DNA from: Achromobacter deleyi
Lineage (GTDB): Bacteria > Pseudomonadota > Gammaproteobacteria > Burkholderiales > Burkholderiaceae_B
Reading direction: 5' to 3'
Assembly (NCBI RefSeq): GCF_902859705.1
Contig: NZ_CADIJO010000002.1
Location: 372,001 to 436,000 of the forward strand
Length of the DNA: 64,000 bases
Of this stretch, positions 52,964-60,570 are shown one piece after another. Made by a program: the position numbers and the translations under genes. The notes under the pieces were generated by a model that was not told where the DNA came from, did no database searches, and worked only from the letters and a program-made list of their open reading frames with translations. Each line of letters begins with the position of its first letter. Positions within the stretch are counted from its first letter, which is position 1.

Positions 52964-53001
52964 GCCCCGGGGCCCGCCAATTGGCGGGCCCCGGGGCTTT
53001 T
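52964..53001 (+). terminator. Strong intrinsic terminator after the TerC gene
   Basis: GCCCCGGGGCCCGCC (52964-52978) and its exact complement (52983-52997) make a 15-bp stem with an AATT loop, then TTTT (52998-53001). It closes 18 bases after the stop. The TTTTG of its tail abuts the tam upstream region. Confidence 0.92.
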
Positions 53002-53004
53002 GAC

Positions 53005-53019
53005 ATATCGATTCGATAT
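53005..53019. promoter_or_regulatory. Palindrome ATATCGA-T-TCGATAT upstream of tam
   Basis: Seven-base arms with a single central base. TTGACA at 53000-53005 overlaps its left end and TATATA/TATATT lies 16-20 bases beyond its right end (53035-53042), so it would sit in or near the tam promoter. A similar GTCATATG follows at 53044-53051. It is a likely operator, about 90 bases before the tam start. Confidence 0.5.
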
Positions 53020-53105
53020 TGATTTTGTGTCGACTATATATTTGTCATATGGAATCGTGCGGCGTAGAGTGCAGGGCGTACACAGACCCACGCGAAGGAG
53101 CCGTC

Positions 53106-53870
53106 ATGACCTGGTCCGCCAAACAGTATTCCGCCTTTGAAAACGAACGCACGCGCCCGGTGCGCGACCTGGTCGCCGCGCTGCCCAATGAAGACATCGC
53201 CACCGCGGTCGACCTGGGTTGCGGCCCGGGCAATTCCACCGAAGTGCTGGCCAGCCGCTACCCGAAGGCCGCCGTGACCGGCATGGATAGTTCCGACGAC
53301 ATGGTGCAGGCCGCGCGCAAGCGCCTGCCCGGCATCGCGTTCGAACTGGCCGACATCGAAACCTGGAATCCGCCGCAGCAGTACGACGTGATCCTGGCCA
53401 ACGCCGCGCTGCAATGGGTGCCCGACCACGCGACGCTGTACCCCCGCCTGGTCAGCAAGCTGGCCCCGGGCGGGAGCCTGGCGGTGCAGACGCCGGACAA
53501 CCTGGAGGAGCCTGCCCACCGGCTGGCGCGCCAGGTGGCTGCCGACGGACCCTGGGCCGCCAAGATCGGCACGGTCAAGCATCCGCCGCGCCACAGCGCC
53601 GCCTGGTACTACGAATTGCTCAAGCCGCATTGCGGCCGGCTGGATGTCTGGCGCACGACCTACATGCACCCGCTGGCGGGCGCGCAGGCGGTGGTGGAAT
53701 GGTTCAAGGGCACGGCGCTGCGGCCCTACCTGAACCGGCTGGATGCCGACGAGCAGGCGGCCTTCCTGGAACGCTACCTGGACGAGATCTCGCGCGCTTA
53801 TCCCGCGCTGGCGGACGGCACCGTGCTGCTGCCGTTCCCGCGGCTGTTCCTGGTGGCGGGGCCGAAGTAA
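53106..53870 (+). CDS. tam: Trans-aconitate 2-methyltransferase
   Basis: This gene encodes 254 residues, like E. coli Tam (252). MTWSAKQYSAFENERTRPVR is the family start. SAM-binding: AVDLGCGPGNSTEVLASRYP (motif I), VTGMDSSDDM (motif II), VILANAALQWVPDHATL (motif IV). It methylates trans-aconitate, which forms spontaneously from cis-aconitate and inhibits aconitase. An AGGAG precedes the ATG. A palindrome lies in its promoter region. Confidence 0.93.
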   Translation: MTWSAKQYSAFENERTRPVRDLVAALPNEDIATAVDLGCGPGNSTEVLASRYPKAAVTGMDSSDDMVQAARKRLPGIAFELADIETWNPPQQYDVILANAALQWVPDHATLYPRLVSKLAPGGSLAVQTPDNLEEPAHRLARQVAADGPWAAKIGTVKHPPRHSAAWYYELLKPHCGRLDVWRTTYMHPLAGAQAVVEWFKGTALRPYLNRLDADEQAAFLERYLDEISRAYPALADGTVLLPFPRLFLVAGPK

Positions 53871-53938
53871 GGCCTTGCCCGCGGCGCTGCGCAGGCGCCC
53901 CGGCATGGCCGATTTGCCGGCCACTGGCACTGCGGTGC

Positions 53939-54748
53939 CTACGCCTGCATCGCGCCGCGCTCTTCTGCCTTGTCCGAGAAATAGCGCGCCGGCGTCTGCC
54001 CCAGCGCCTTGCGGAACATGGTGATGAAGGCGCTGACCGATTCATAGCCCAGGTCTTCGGCCGTGCGCTGCACCGACACGCCCGATGACAGGCGTTGCAG
54101 CGCCATCACGATGTGCATCTGCTGGCGCCAGCGGCCGAAGCTCATGCCGACTTCCTGCTGTACCAGCCGCGCCAGCGTGCGCTCGCTCATGGCCAGGCGG
54201 CGGCCCCATTCGGCTACCGTGCTGCGGTCGGCGGGATCGGCGCGCAGGGCGGCCGCAATTTCCTTCAGGCGCGGGTGGTCGGACAGCGGCAGGTGCAGCT
54301 GTTCGGTGGGCAACTGCGCCAGCAGGTCGACCAGCACGCCGGCCAGCCGGCGATTGGCGGGTTCGCCCGTGGCGGCGGGGGGCAGGTCGGCCAGGTAGGC
54401 CACCATTTCGCGCACCAGCGGCGTCACCGCCAGCGTGCAGCACTGGGCGGGCAGGCCGGGCGTATCGGCCGGCACGAACAGGAAGCAGACCCGGCCGTTG
54501 TCGGTGACGCGGTTGCTGTGCGGCACGCCGCCCGGAATCCAGACCGCGCTGCCCGGCGGCACCATCCACAGGCCCTGCGGCACGAAGCTGGTGACCCCGC
54601 CTTGCAGCGACAGCACCAGTTGCCCCATGCGGTGACGATGGGTGGGCGATTCGTGCTCGTTGCGGGCCGCGTCCACCCGCATCGCGTAGGTCCATTGCGA
54701 CGGGGTGTCGGGGTCGAAATAGGGGCTGTGCTGGTCGGGCGGATACAT
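53939..54748 (-). CDS. AraC-family regulator (NimR-like) divergent from an MFS exporter
   Basis: This gene encodes 269 residues from ATG 54748; the open frame upstream of it crosses the operator. An N-terminal cupin (THRHRMGQLVLSLQGGVTSF, GSAVWIPGGVPHSNRV) and C-terminal helix-turn-helix pair (TVAEWGRRLAMSERTLARLV; VQRTAEDLGYESVSAFITMFRKALGQTPARYF). Its place, opposite a CynX/NimT transporter, matches E. coli nimR-nimT (yeaM-yeaN). A near-perfect 35-bp dyad lies in the spacer. Confidence 0.9.
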   Translation of the reverse strand: MYPPDQHSPYFDPDTPSQWTYAMRVDAARNEHESPTHRHRMGQLVLSLQGGVTSFVPQGLWMVPPGSAVWIPGGVPHSNRVTDNGRVCFLFVPADTPGLPAQCCTLAVTPLVREMVAYLADLPPAATGEPANRRLAGVLVDLLAQLPTEQLHLPLSDHPRLKEIAAALRADPADRSTVAEWGRRLAMSERTLARLVQQEVGMSFGRWRQQMHIVMALQRLSSGVSVQRTAEDLGYESVSAFITMFRKALGQTPARYFSDKAEERGAMQA

Positions 54749-54767
54749 GGCGCGGCGGCGCTTGGCA

Positions 54768-54802
54768 GAATTTAGGGATATTTTGTCATTATCTCGAAAT
54801 TC
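54768..54802. promoter_or_regulatory. 35-bp imperfect dyad, operator of the AraC/MFS pair
   Basis: GAATTTAGGGATA (54768-54780) and TATCTCGAAATTC (54790-54802) are inverted repeats matching at 11 of 13 positions around a nine-base centre. It is AT-rich and lies between the two divergent starts (54748 and 54834), so one bound regulator could act on both promoters. Confidence 0.6.
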
Positions 54803-54833
54803 AGCAGAAGCGCCATTGCTTAAGCTAGTCGCC

Positions 54834-56057
54834 ATGAATGCTCCTGCCCCCTCTCTTGCTTCCCAACGCCCCGTCTTGCTGATCGTGGGCATTCTTTTCA
54901 TCGCCATGGCCCTGCGCGCGCCGTTCACCGGCATTGCGCCGTTGATCGGCCTGATCCGCGAGCAGATCGGCCTGTCGTCGTCCGCCGCCGGCATGCTGAT
55001 CGCGTTGCCGTTGCTGGCATTTGCCATCGTCTCGCTCGGCGTCGCCAGCCTGGCGCGGCGCTACGGCCTGGAACGCACGCTGTTCGCGGCGCTGGTCATC
55101 ATCGGCGTCGGCATCGTGCTGCGCAGCCAGGGCGCCGCCTGGGCGCTGTACGCCGGCACGGCCGTCATCGGGTCCGGCATCGCCATCGGCAACGTGCTGT
55201 TGCCCAGCCTGCTCAAGCGCGACTTTCCGCAGCGCGTGGCCGGACTGACCTCGGCCTATGTGCTGACGATGAGTATCGCGGCCGGCGCCGCGTCGGCGCT
55301 GGCGGTGCCGCTGGCCAGCCTGGCTGGCGGCGACTGGCGCTTTTCATCGCTGTGCCTGCTGGCCGTGCCGCTGGCCGGCGTGCTGCTGTGGCTGCCGCAA
55401 CTGGCCAACCACACGCCGCCCGCGGCCACCACGGCGCATGCGCCGCATGGGGCGCGGCTGTGGCGTTCGCCGCTGGCCTGGCAGGTGACGCTGTACCTGG
55501 GCATCAATTCCTTCGTGTTCTACGTGGCCGTCAGCTGGCTGCCGGCGATTCTGCGCGACGCGGGCTATTCGGCCGAACGGGCGGGCTCGCTGCATGGGCT
55601 GCTGCAGCTGATGTCGGCGGGGCCGGCGCTGTTCCTGGCGCCGGTGGTGCGCCGCATGAAAGACCAGCGCGCCGCGGCGTTCTGCTCGGCGGGCGCGTCC
55701 TTCGTGGCGTTGGCCGGCCTGATCCTGGCGCCGGCCTGGGCCGTGCTGTGGATCGTGCTGCTGGGCCTGGGCACCGGCGGCGGCATCATCCTGGGGCTGA
55801 TGTTCGTCGGCCTGCGCGCCAGCCACGCGCAGCAGGCGGCGGCGCTGTCGGGCATGGCGCAGTGCGTGGGCTACCTGTTCGCGGCGAGCGGCCCGGCGCT
55901 GGTCGGCGCCTTGCACGACCGGCTGGGCGGCTGGTCGCTGGCGTTGGGCCTGTGCGCGGCGCTGTGCCTGGTGATGGCCGGCTGCGGGCTGCTGGCGGGC
56001 CGCGCTATCCAGATCGGCCAGTTCCGTCCGCATGGTGCGGCGGCGAAGGCCGCCTGA
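54834..56057 (+). CDS. CynX/NimT-family MFS transporter
   Basis: This gene encodes 407 residues from ATG 54834. About twelve membrane helices: RPVLLIVGILFIAMALRAPF, TGIAPLIGLIREQIGLSSSA, GVASLARRYGLERTLFAALV (motif A region), LKRDFPQRVAGLTSAYVLTM and INSFVFYVAVSWLPAILRDA. The MALRAPFTGIAPLIGLI opening is the CynX/NimT signature. NimT exports 2-nitroimidazole in E. coli; CynX relatives handle cyanate-type anions. Partner: the divergent AraC regulator. Its stop directly abuts the convergent emfourin stop. Confidence 0.9.
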   Translation: MNAPAPSLASQRPVLLIVGILFIAMALRAPFTGIAPLIGLIREQIGLSSSAAGMLIALPLLAFAIVSLGVASLARRYGLERTLFAALVIIGVGIVLRSQGAAWALYAGTAVIGSGIAIGNVLLPSLLKRDFPQRVAGLTSAYVLTMSIAAGAASALAVPLASLAGGDWRFSSLCLLAVPLAGVLLWLPQLANHTPPAATTAHAPHGARLWRSPLAWQVTLYLGINSFVFYVAVSWLPAILRDAGYSAERAGSLHGLLQLMSAGPALFLAPVVRRMKDQRAAAFCSAGASFVALAGLILAPAWAVLWIVLLGLGTGGGIILGLMFVGLRASHAQQAAALSGMAQCVGYLFAASGPALVGALHDRLGGWSLALGLCAALCLVMAGCGLLAGRAIQIGQFRPHGAAAKAA

Positions 56058-56396
56058 TCACGGTCTGGCGCCCTGGCTGCGCCAGAGCTGCACCAGGGAG
56101 TCAGGCGCCTCGGCCTCGGGCACGTCGAACACCAGGCTGGCGGTCGCGCCATCGGCCGGATCCCTGAAGACCAATTCCACATGGAAGTAGCGCTGGTCGC
56201 CACCCTGCGCGCCGCATTCCGGCGACGCCACCGGCGCGGCGCTTTGCAGCGCTTCGCAGACCTGTTCGCGCAGGCCGGGCGGGCAGGCGGCCAGGTCGAT
56301 GCTGCGCGGCTGGGCCAGGCCGGGCAGGTACGCCAGGCCGCCTTCGCGGGTCAAGCTTACGCGCAACGCAAATTCCAGCGGGGGCAGGTCGATCAT
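56058..56396 (-). CDS. Emfourin-type protealysin inhibitor
   Basis: This gene encodes 112 residues. It starts MIDLPPLEFALRVSLTREGG, then EALQSAAPVASPECGAQGGD and YFHVELVFRDPADGATASLV, the pattern of the emfourin family, slow-binding inhibitors of protealysin-like M4 peptidases. The gene starts inside the stop of the peptidase gene (four-base overlap, 56393-56396), so the enzyme and its inhibitor are translated together. Cytosolic, no signal. Confidence 0.85.
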   Translation of the reverse strand: MIDLPPLEFALRVSLTREGGLAYLPGLAQPRSIDLAACPPGLREQVCEALQSAAPVASPECGAQGGDQRYFHVELVFRDPADGATASLVFDVPEAEAPDSLVQLWRSQGARP

Positions 56397-57457
56397 GGCT
56401 GCACTCCCACCGCGGCCCAGGCGCTGGCCACGGCTTTGTGGACCGCGCTGTCGTGGCGGGTGCGGGCGATGTCGACGGTCAGCGTGGCGAAGGCGGCGAA
56501 GTCGGCATCGTGGCGCAGCCGCTTGTCGCAGAGCGTGTCGTACCAGATGCGGCCGGCCACTGCCCAGGCCGGACCGTCCAGCGCGGTGGCGGCCAGGTAG
56601 AAGGCGCGATTGGGAATGCCGGAATTGATGTGCACGCCGCCGTTGTCGCGCGGCGTGTCGACGTAGGCGCTCATGTGGGCGGGTTGCGGGTCCTTGCCCA
56701 GCACGGGGTCGTCATACGCCGTGCCGGGTTCGGCCATCGAGCGCAGCCCGCGCGCCTGTACCTTGGGCAGGAACAGGCCCTGGCCCACCAGCCAGTCGGC
56801 TTCGCGGGCGCTCTGGCCCAGCGCGTACTGCTTGACCAGCGCGCCGAACACGTCGCACAGCGATTCGTTCAGCGCACCCGACTGGCCCTGGTAGGCCAGC
56901 GCCGCTTCGGTGTCGATGACGCCGTGCGTGAGTTCGTGGCCGATGATGTCCACCGCGATCGTGAAGCGGTTGAAGACTTCGCCATCGCCGTCGCCGAACA
57001 CCATCTGCGCGCCGTTCCAGAAGGCGTTGTCGTAGTCTTCGCCGTAGTGCACGCTGCCCACCAAAGGCAGGCCGCTGCCGTCGATGGAGTCGCGCTGGTA
57101 GATGTTCCAGAACAGTTTGTAGGTGGCGCCCAGGTGCGCATAGGCCTCGTCCACCGCGGCGTCGCCGCTGGCCGATGCCCCTTCCGCGCGCACCAGCCGG
57201 CCGGGCAGGGTGGTGCCGTTGTCGGCGTTGTGCACGGCGCGTTGCGGGTCGCCGGCGGCGGCATTGGGGCGGGGGGCGGCCAGGCGAGCGCGGGGCGGCT
57301 GCTCGGCCATTTCGCGCAGGCCGCGTTGTTGCTGGTCGATGATCAGGGTCTTGACTGCCGGCATGCTGACTCGCGCATCGGCATGCTGCGCCAGGCGGTC
57401 CAGCACGTAAGGCGGGATCACGCCGATCAGCGGCGCGGACTCGGAAGGTCGGGTCAT
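56393..57457 (-). CDS. Protealysin-like M4 metallopeptidase
   Basis: This gene encodes 354 residues from ATG 57457; protealysin precursors are of similar size. A short propeptide (residues ~1-50) bears the protealysin-type PPYVLDRLAQ motif instead of the long thermolysin propeptide and no signal sequence is seen. Zinc site HELTH (His174, His178) with Glu175 and Glu198 (NESLCDVFG); His276 in NGGVHINSGIPNRAFY is the transition-state His. These enzymes can act inside or outside cells; relatives in Serratia cleave actin and OmpX. The inhibitor emfourin is encoded next. Confidence 0.92.
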   Translation of the reverse strand: MTRPSESAPLIGVIPPYVLDRLAQHADARVSMPAVKTLIIDQQQRGLREMAEQPPRARLAAPRPNAAAGDPQRAVHNADNGTTLPGRLVRAEGASASGDAAVDEAYAHLGATYKLFWNIYQRDSIDGSGLPLVGSVHYGEDYDNAFWNGAQMVFGDGDGEVFNRFTIAVDIIGHELTHGVIDTEAALAYQGQSGALNESLCDVFGALVKQYALGQSAREADWLVGQGLFLPKVQARGLRSMAEPGTAYDDPVLGKDPQPAHMSAYVDTPRDNGGVHINSGIPNRAFYLAATALDGPAWAVAGRIWYDTLCDKRLRHDADFAAFATLTVDIARTRHDSAVHKAVASAWAAVGVQP

Positions 57458-57639
57458 CGTCGGTCTCCGTCTGAGGACCGGGCGGGGGGCGCCAGGCCTG
57501 CGAGCGGGCGTTCGGCCCACGCTTTACGGTAGCAGAGGGCGGCGGCGCGCAGGCGTAACAGTGTGCGGCGCGATGCGAGGAACGATGAGCCTGGCGACGC
57601 CGGGATCAGCCGCCGTGCGGCGTCGACGACAACGGGACC

Positions 57640-58710
57640 CTAATCGCCTTCCAGCACGCGGTTCATGTGCAAGGCGGGCGCGGCCATGAATTCGTTGAAC
57701 CCGGCGATGTCGCCGTATTCCTCGTGTTCGATATCCCAATAGCCGATGCGTTGGGACGCGGGATTCCACACCAGCAGGATGTCGGAATAATCGCCCGACG
57801 CGCGGCTCAAGCGCAGCACCTTCCTGCGCCCGGCCTGCATCGCAATGGTGTCGGTGAGCGCAAAGAATTCCACGAAGCCGAAGTCGCTGTCCGGCAATTC
57901 GATGCGCCGCTGCGCACCTTGCAGGAAGGCGAGCAGTTCCGGAACGAGCTTGTACGGCTTGAGCGCATGCAGCCTGTGGGCCACGCTGTGCAGCTCGGGG
58001 GTTTCCAGCGATTTGAAATAGTCCGCCAGCGCGGCGTCGTCCTGTTCCATGGCAATCGTGTAGGGGCGTTCGCCGTCACGGTTGGCCAGCGTGACGTCGG
58101 CGCCGTGTTCGACCAGCAGGCGGCATGTCTTCGCGTCACGATTCCGAGCCGCGACCATCAAGGGCGTCGCGCAGTCGGGAAACACCTGGTCCCGCTCGCG
58201 GAAATTGACGTCCACGCCATGCCCCAGAAAGAACGTGATCGCCGGGTACTGGCGGTTGAAGACCGCAGAGCGAAAGGCCCCGCCCGCATGGACGGCAGCG
58301 GTGTGTCCCAAGGCGTCGATGACGGGCAGGTGCTTGAATTTCTTGCCGTACAACGCTTGTTGATAGGCATCGCCACCGACTTTCAGGCGGGCATGGATAT
58401 CGGCGCCATGCTGCACCAGATAGCGCATCATGTCCGGGGTGGCGTGGCGGGCGGCCAGAACGAAGGCAGGCGCCCGAGTGTCGTTCAGGTGGGCGCCGTG
58501 TTCGACCAGCCAACGTGTCGACGCGGTGCACTGGGCGACGAGCGCCAGTTCGATCGGCAAGACCTGCACGTGCGGACTCAGCACGATGGCCGCGTTGATA
58601 TCCGCCCCGCCTGCCAGGAACGCATCGAGCGCCGCGACGTCGTTCGCCAGCACTGCGGTGGCGAAAGGCGGCACGTCTGCGAATTTGCCGAGACCTGCAA
58701 TGTTGACCAT
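57640..58710 (-). CDS. Ankyrin-repeat protein with C-terminal unassigned (possibly SUKH-like) domain
   Basis: This gene encodes 356 residues. At least four ankyrin units: ANDVAALDAFLAGGADINAA, AARHATPDMMRYLVQHGADI, AVFNRQYPAITFFLGHGVDV, ARNRDAKTCRLLVEHGADVT with NRDGERPYTIAMEQDD. The last ~110 residues (PDSDFGFVEFFALTDTIAMQ, YSDILLVWNPASQRIGYWDI) resemble immunity-protein folds such as SUKH by pattern only. Base use is less GC-biased than in neighbours. Ankyrin-SUKH-type proteins often neutralise toxins, but no toxin is next to it. Ribosome site GGAG at nine bases. Confidence 0.8.
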   Translation of the reverse strand: MVNIAGLGKFADVPPFATAVLANDVAALDAFLAGGADINAAIVLSPHVQVLPIELALVAQCTASTRWLVEHGAHLNDTRAPAFVLAARHATPDMMRYLVQHGADIHARLKVGGDAYQQALYGKKFKHLPVIDALGHTAAVHAGGAFRSAVFNRQYPAITFFLGHGVDVNFRERDQVFPDCATPLMVAARNRDAKTCRLLVEHGADVTLANRDGERPYTIAMEQDDAALADYFKSLETPELHSVAHRLHALKPYKLVPELLAFLQGAQRRIELPDSDFGFVEFFALTDTIAMQAGRRKVLRLSRASGDYSDILLVWNPASQRIGYWDIEHEEYGDIAGFNEFMAAPALHMNRVLEGD

Positions 58711-58844
58711 GTGGTAGAACTCCGGAAACGCACGGATAGCCGCGCACGACTAGCCATTGATTACGCGGTGATTTTGCCAAAGGTTCGGCGATCGTGCCGG
58801 GCGACCCCGCGCCACCCATGTTGCTCATTCCAGGAATTCACCGC

Positions 58845-59474
58845 ATGTCCGACTACCGCATCCGCGATCTCTCGCTGACCGACACCCACATCGTCCTGAC
58901 CCTGGCCAATGGCCGCACGCTGCAGGAACCCATTCGCCGCCACATCCGGCTGGAAAAAGGCAGCCCGGCCGAGCGCGCGCAGTGGCAATTGGTGGACGAC
59001 GGCCACGGCGTGGTCTGGCCGGCGCTGCTGGCGCCGTCGGCCGAAGGCATGCTGAACGTGCGCGACCTGCTGTGGGATGCGGTCTACGAGCGCGCGCTGG
59101 CCACGTTGCAGGCGGCCGGCTGGCAGTTGGACAGCCTGTCGCCGCGCGACCAGGAGCTGGTGGCGTTGTGGCGCATGGAAGCCGACATCAACAACGGCGG
59201 CTTCATGCAGTTCCTGTGCAACTGGGGCGACCCCACCTGCCAACTGGCGCTGGGCGCGCTCAAGAAGATCGGGGCGGCGCGCACGCATGCCATCCTGGCG
59301 GACATGCGCGGCCTGATCGACCGTTTCGAGGAATCGCCCGAGGTGGTGCAACTGAACGACATCTACGGCGCGATGACCGAAGACGAACAGGCGCGCCTGG
59401 AAGAATTGGACGAGGCGTTTTTCGAGTACCCGGACAACCTGGCCCGCTTGGGATTGGCGTGTTACGGCGCCTGA
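58845..59474 (+). CDS. DUF2442/DUF4375-domain protein
   Basis: This gene encodes 209 residues from ATG 58845 (AGGA nine bases upstream); an ATG-less extension to 58794 is possible. N-terminal DYRIRDLSLTDTHIVLTLANGRTLQEPIR resembles DUF2442. C-terminal ALWRMEADINNGGFMQFLCN, then DPTCQLALGALKKIGAARTH and LIDRFEES matches DUF4375 (DMP19-like). Both are uncharacterised; DMP19 relatives are DNA mimics. It is cytosolic. Confidence 0.82.
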   Translation: MSDYRIRDLSLTDTHIVLTLANGRTLQEPIRRHIRLEKGSPAERAQWQLVDDGHGVVWPALLAPSAEGMLNVRDLLWDAVYERALATLQAAGWQLDSLSPRDQELVALWRMEADINNGGFMQFLCNWGDPTCQLALGALKKIGAARTHAILADMRGLIDRFEESPEVVQLNDIYGAMTEDEQARLEELDEAFFEYPDNLARLGLACYGA

Positions 59475-59563
59475 CAAGACGAAACAACCGTAACTTTTCT
59501 GTCGATTTCCGGGGACGGAGTCGCGCTAGAATCGCTGGCTTCTATCCCGGGGGGGAATGCCAG

Positions 59564-59680
59564 ATGCGTTATTTCCTGATCTTGGTTGGGGCGGCCGTGG
59601 TCGCCTATTTGCTCGCGCGCGGTATCGCCGCCGTGCTCTCGGACCGTAAACGCAACAAATCAGAAAAGGACTCCAAGTGA
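59564..59680 (+). CDS. 38-residue membrane peptide coupled to the SPFH gene
   Basis: MRYFLILVGAAVVAYLLARG then IAAVLSDRKRNKSEKDSK: one membrane helix (about residues 3-24) and a basic, charged tail. A G-rich stretch (GGGGGGGAA, 59549-59557) serves as ribosome site. Its stop TGA (59678-59680) overlaps the GTG start of the SPFH gene (59677-59679) by two bases, so translation is coupled. It falls below common gene-length cutoffs and is easily missed. Confidence 0.75.
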   Translation: MRYFLILVGAAVVAYLLARGIAAVLSDRKRNKSEKDSK

Positions 59681-60570
59681 AGCCGACCGACCTGCAGATC
59701 GTCAAATCCGCCAAGCCGCGCAGCCTGATGGTGGCCGTGGTCACTGGCGTGCTGTTCCTGCTGATTCTGTTCATTGCATTCGGCTCTTGGTTCCAGGTGG
59801 ATCAGGGCGAACGCGGCGTGGTGCTGCGCAACGGCAAGCTGGTGCGCGTGTCCGAGCCGGGCCTGGATTTCAAGACGCCGTTCATCGATAGCGTCATGAT
59901 GGTGTCGGTGCGCGACCACACCTTCGTGTTCGAGAAGCTGGAAGCCTACAGCTATGACCAGCAACCGGCCACGTTGCGCGTGTCGGTCACCTACCGCGTG
60001 CCGTCCGAGCATGTGGCCGAGCTGTATTCCGAATACGGCACCATCGGCAATCTGCAGATGCGCGTGCTGGAACGCAAGACGCCCGACGCGGTCAAGAACG
60101 TGTTCGGCCAGTACACCGCCGTGCGCGCCATCCAGGAACGCCAGAAGCTGGGCCTGGACGTGAACAACGCCGTGCTCAAGACGATGGAAGGCGCACCGGT
60201 GCAGGTGGTGGGCGTGCAGATCGAGGAAGTGGGCTTCTCGCAGGCCTACGAGCATTCCATCGAGCAGCGCATGCTGGCCCAGGTGCAGATCGAGACCACG
60301 CGCCAGCAGAAGGAAACGGCGATGATCAACGCCGAGATCCAGGTGGTCAAGGCCAAGGCCGAAGCCGATGCGCGCCGCCAGCAGTTCACGGCCGAAGCCG
60401 ACGGCATCCGCATGCGCGGCGAAGCCGAAGCGGCGTCCATCCGCGCCAAGGCCGAAGCCCTGGCCGCCAACACCAATCTGGTCAGCCTGAACGCCGTCGA
60501 GAAGTGGGATGGCGTGCTGCCGGCCACGCAGGTGCCCGGCTCGGCCATGCCGTTCATCGGCATCAAGTAG
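59677..60570 (+). CDS. SPFH/prohibitin-family membrane protein
   Basis: This gene encodes 297 residues, GTG start at 59677 overlapping the preceding stop. One membrane helix (AVVTGVLFLLILFIAFGSWF at ~20-38), then the SPFH domain ERGVVLRNGKLVRVSEPGLDF and ATLRVSVTYRVPSEHVAELY, and a coiled C-terminal part with EIQVVKAKAEADARRQQFTA, EADGIRMRGEAEAASIRAKA, EALA. It is a prohibitin/stomatin-like scaffold of membrane microdomains or protease partner. No NfeD-type partner is nearby. The end overlaps the EIIC-EAL gene by eight bases. Confidence 0.92.
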   Translation: MKPTDLQIVKSAKPRSLMVAVVTGVLFLLILFIAFGSWFQVDQGERGVVLRNGKLVRVSEPGLDFKTPFIDSVMMVSVRDHTFVFEKLEAYSYDQQPATLRVSVTYRVPSEHVAELYSEYGTIGNLQMRVLERKTPDAVKNVFGQYTAVRAIQERQKLGLDVNNAVLKTMEGAPVQVVGVQIEEVGFSQAYEHSIEQRMLAQVQIETTRQQKETAMINAEIQVVKAKAEADARRQQFTAEADGIRMRGEAEAASIRAKAEALAANTNLVSLNAVEKWDGVLPATQVPGSAMPFIGIK

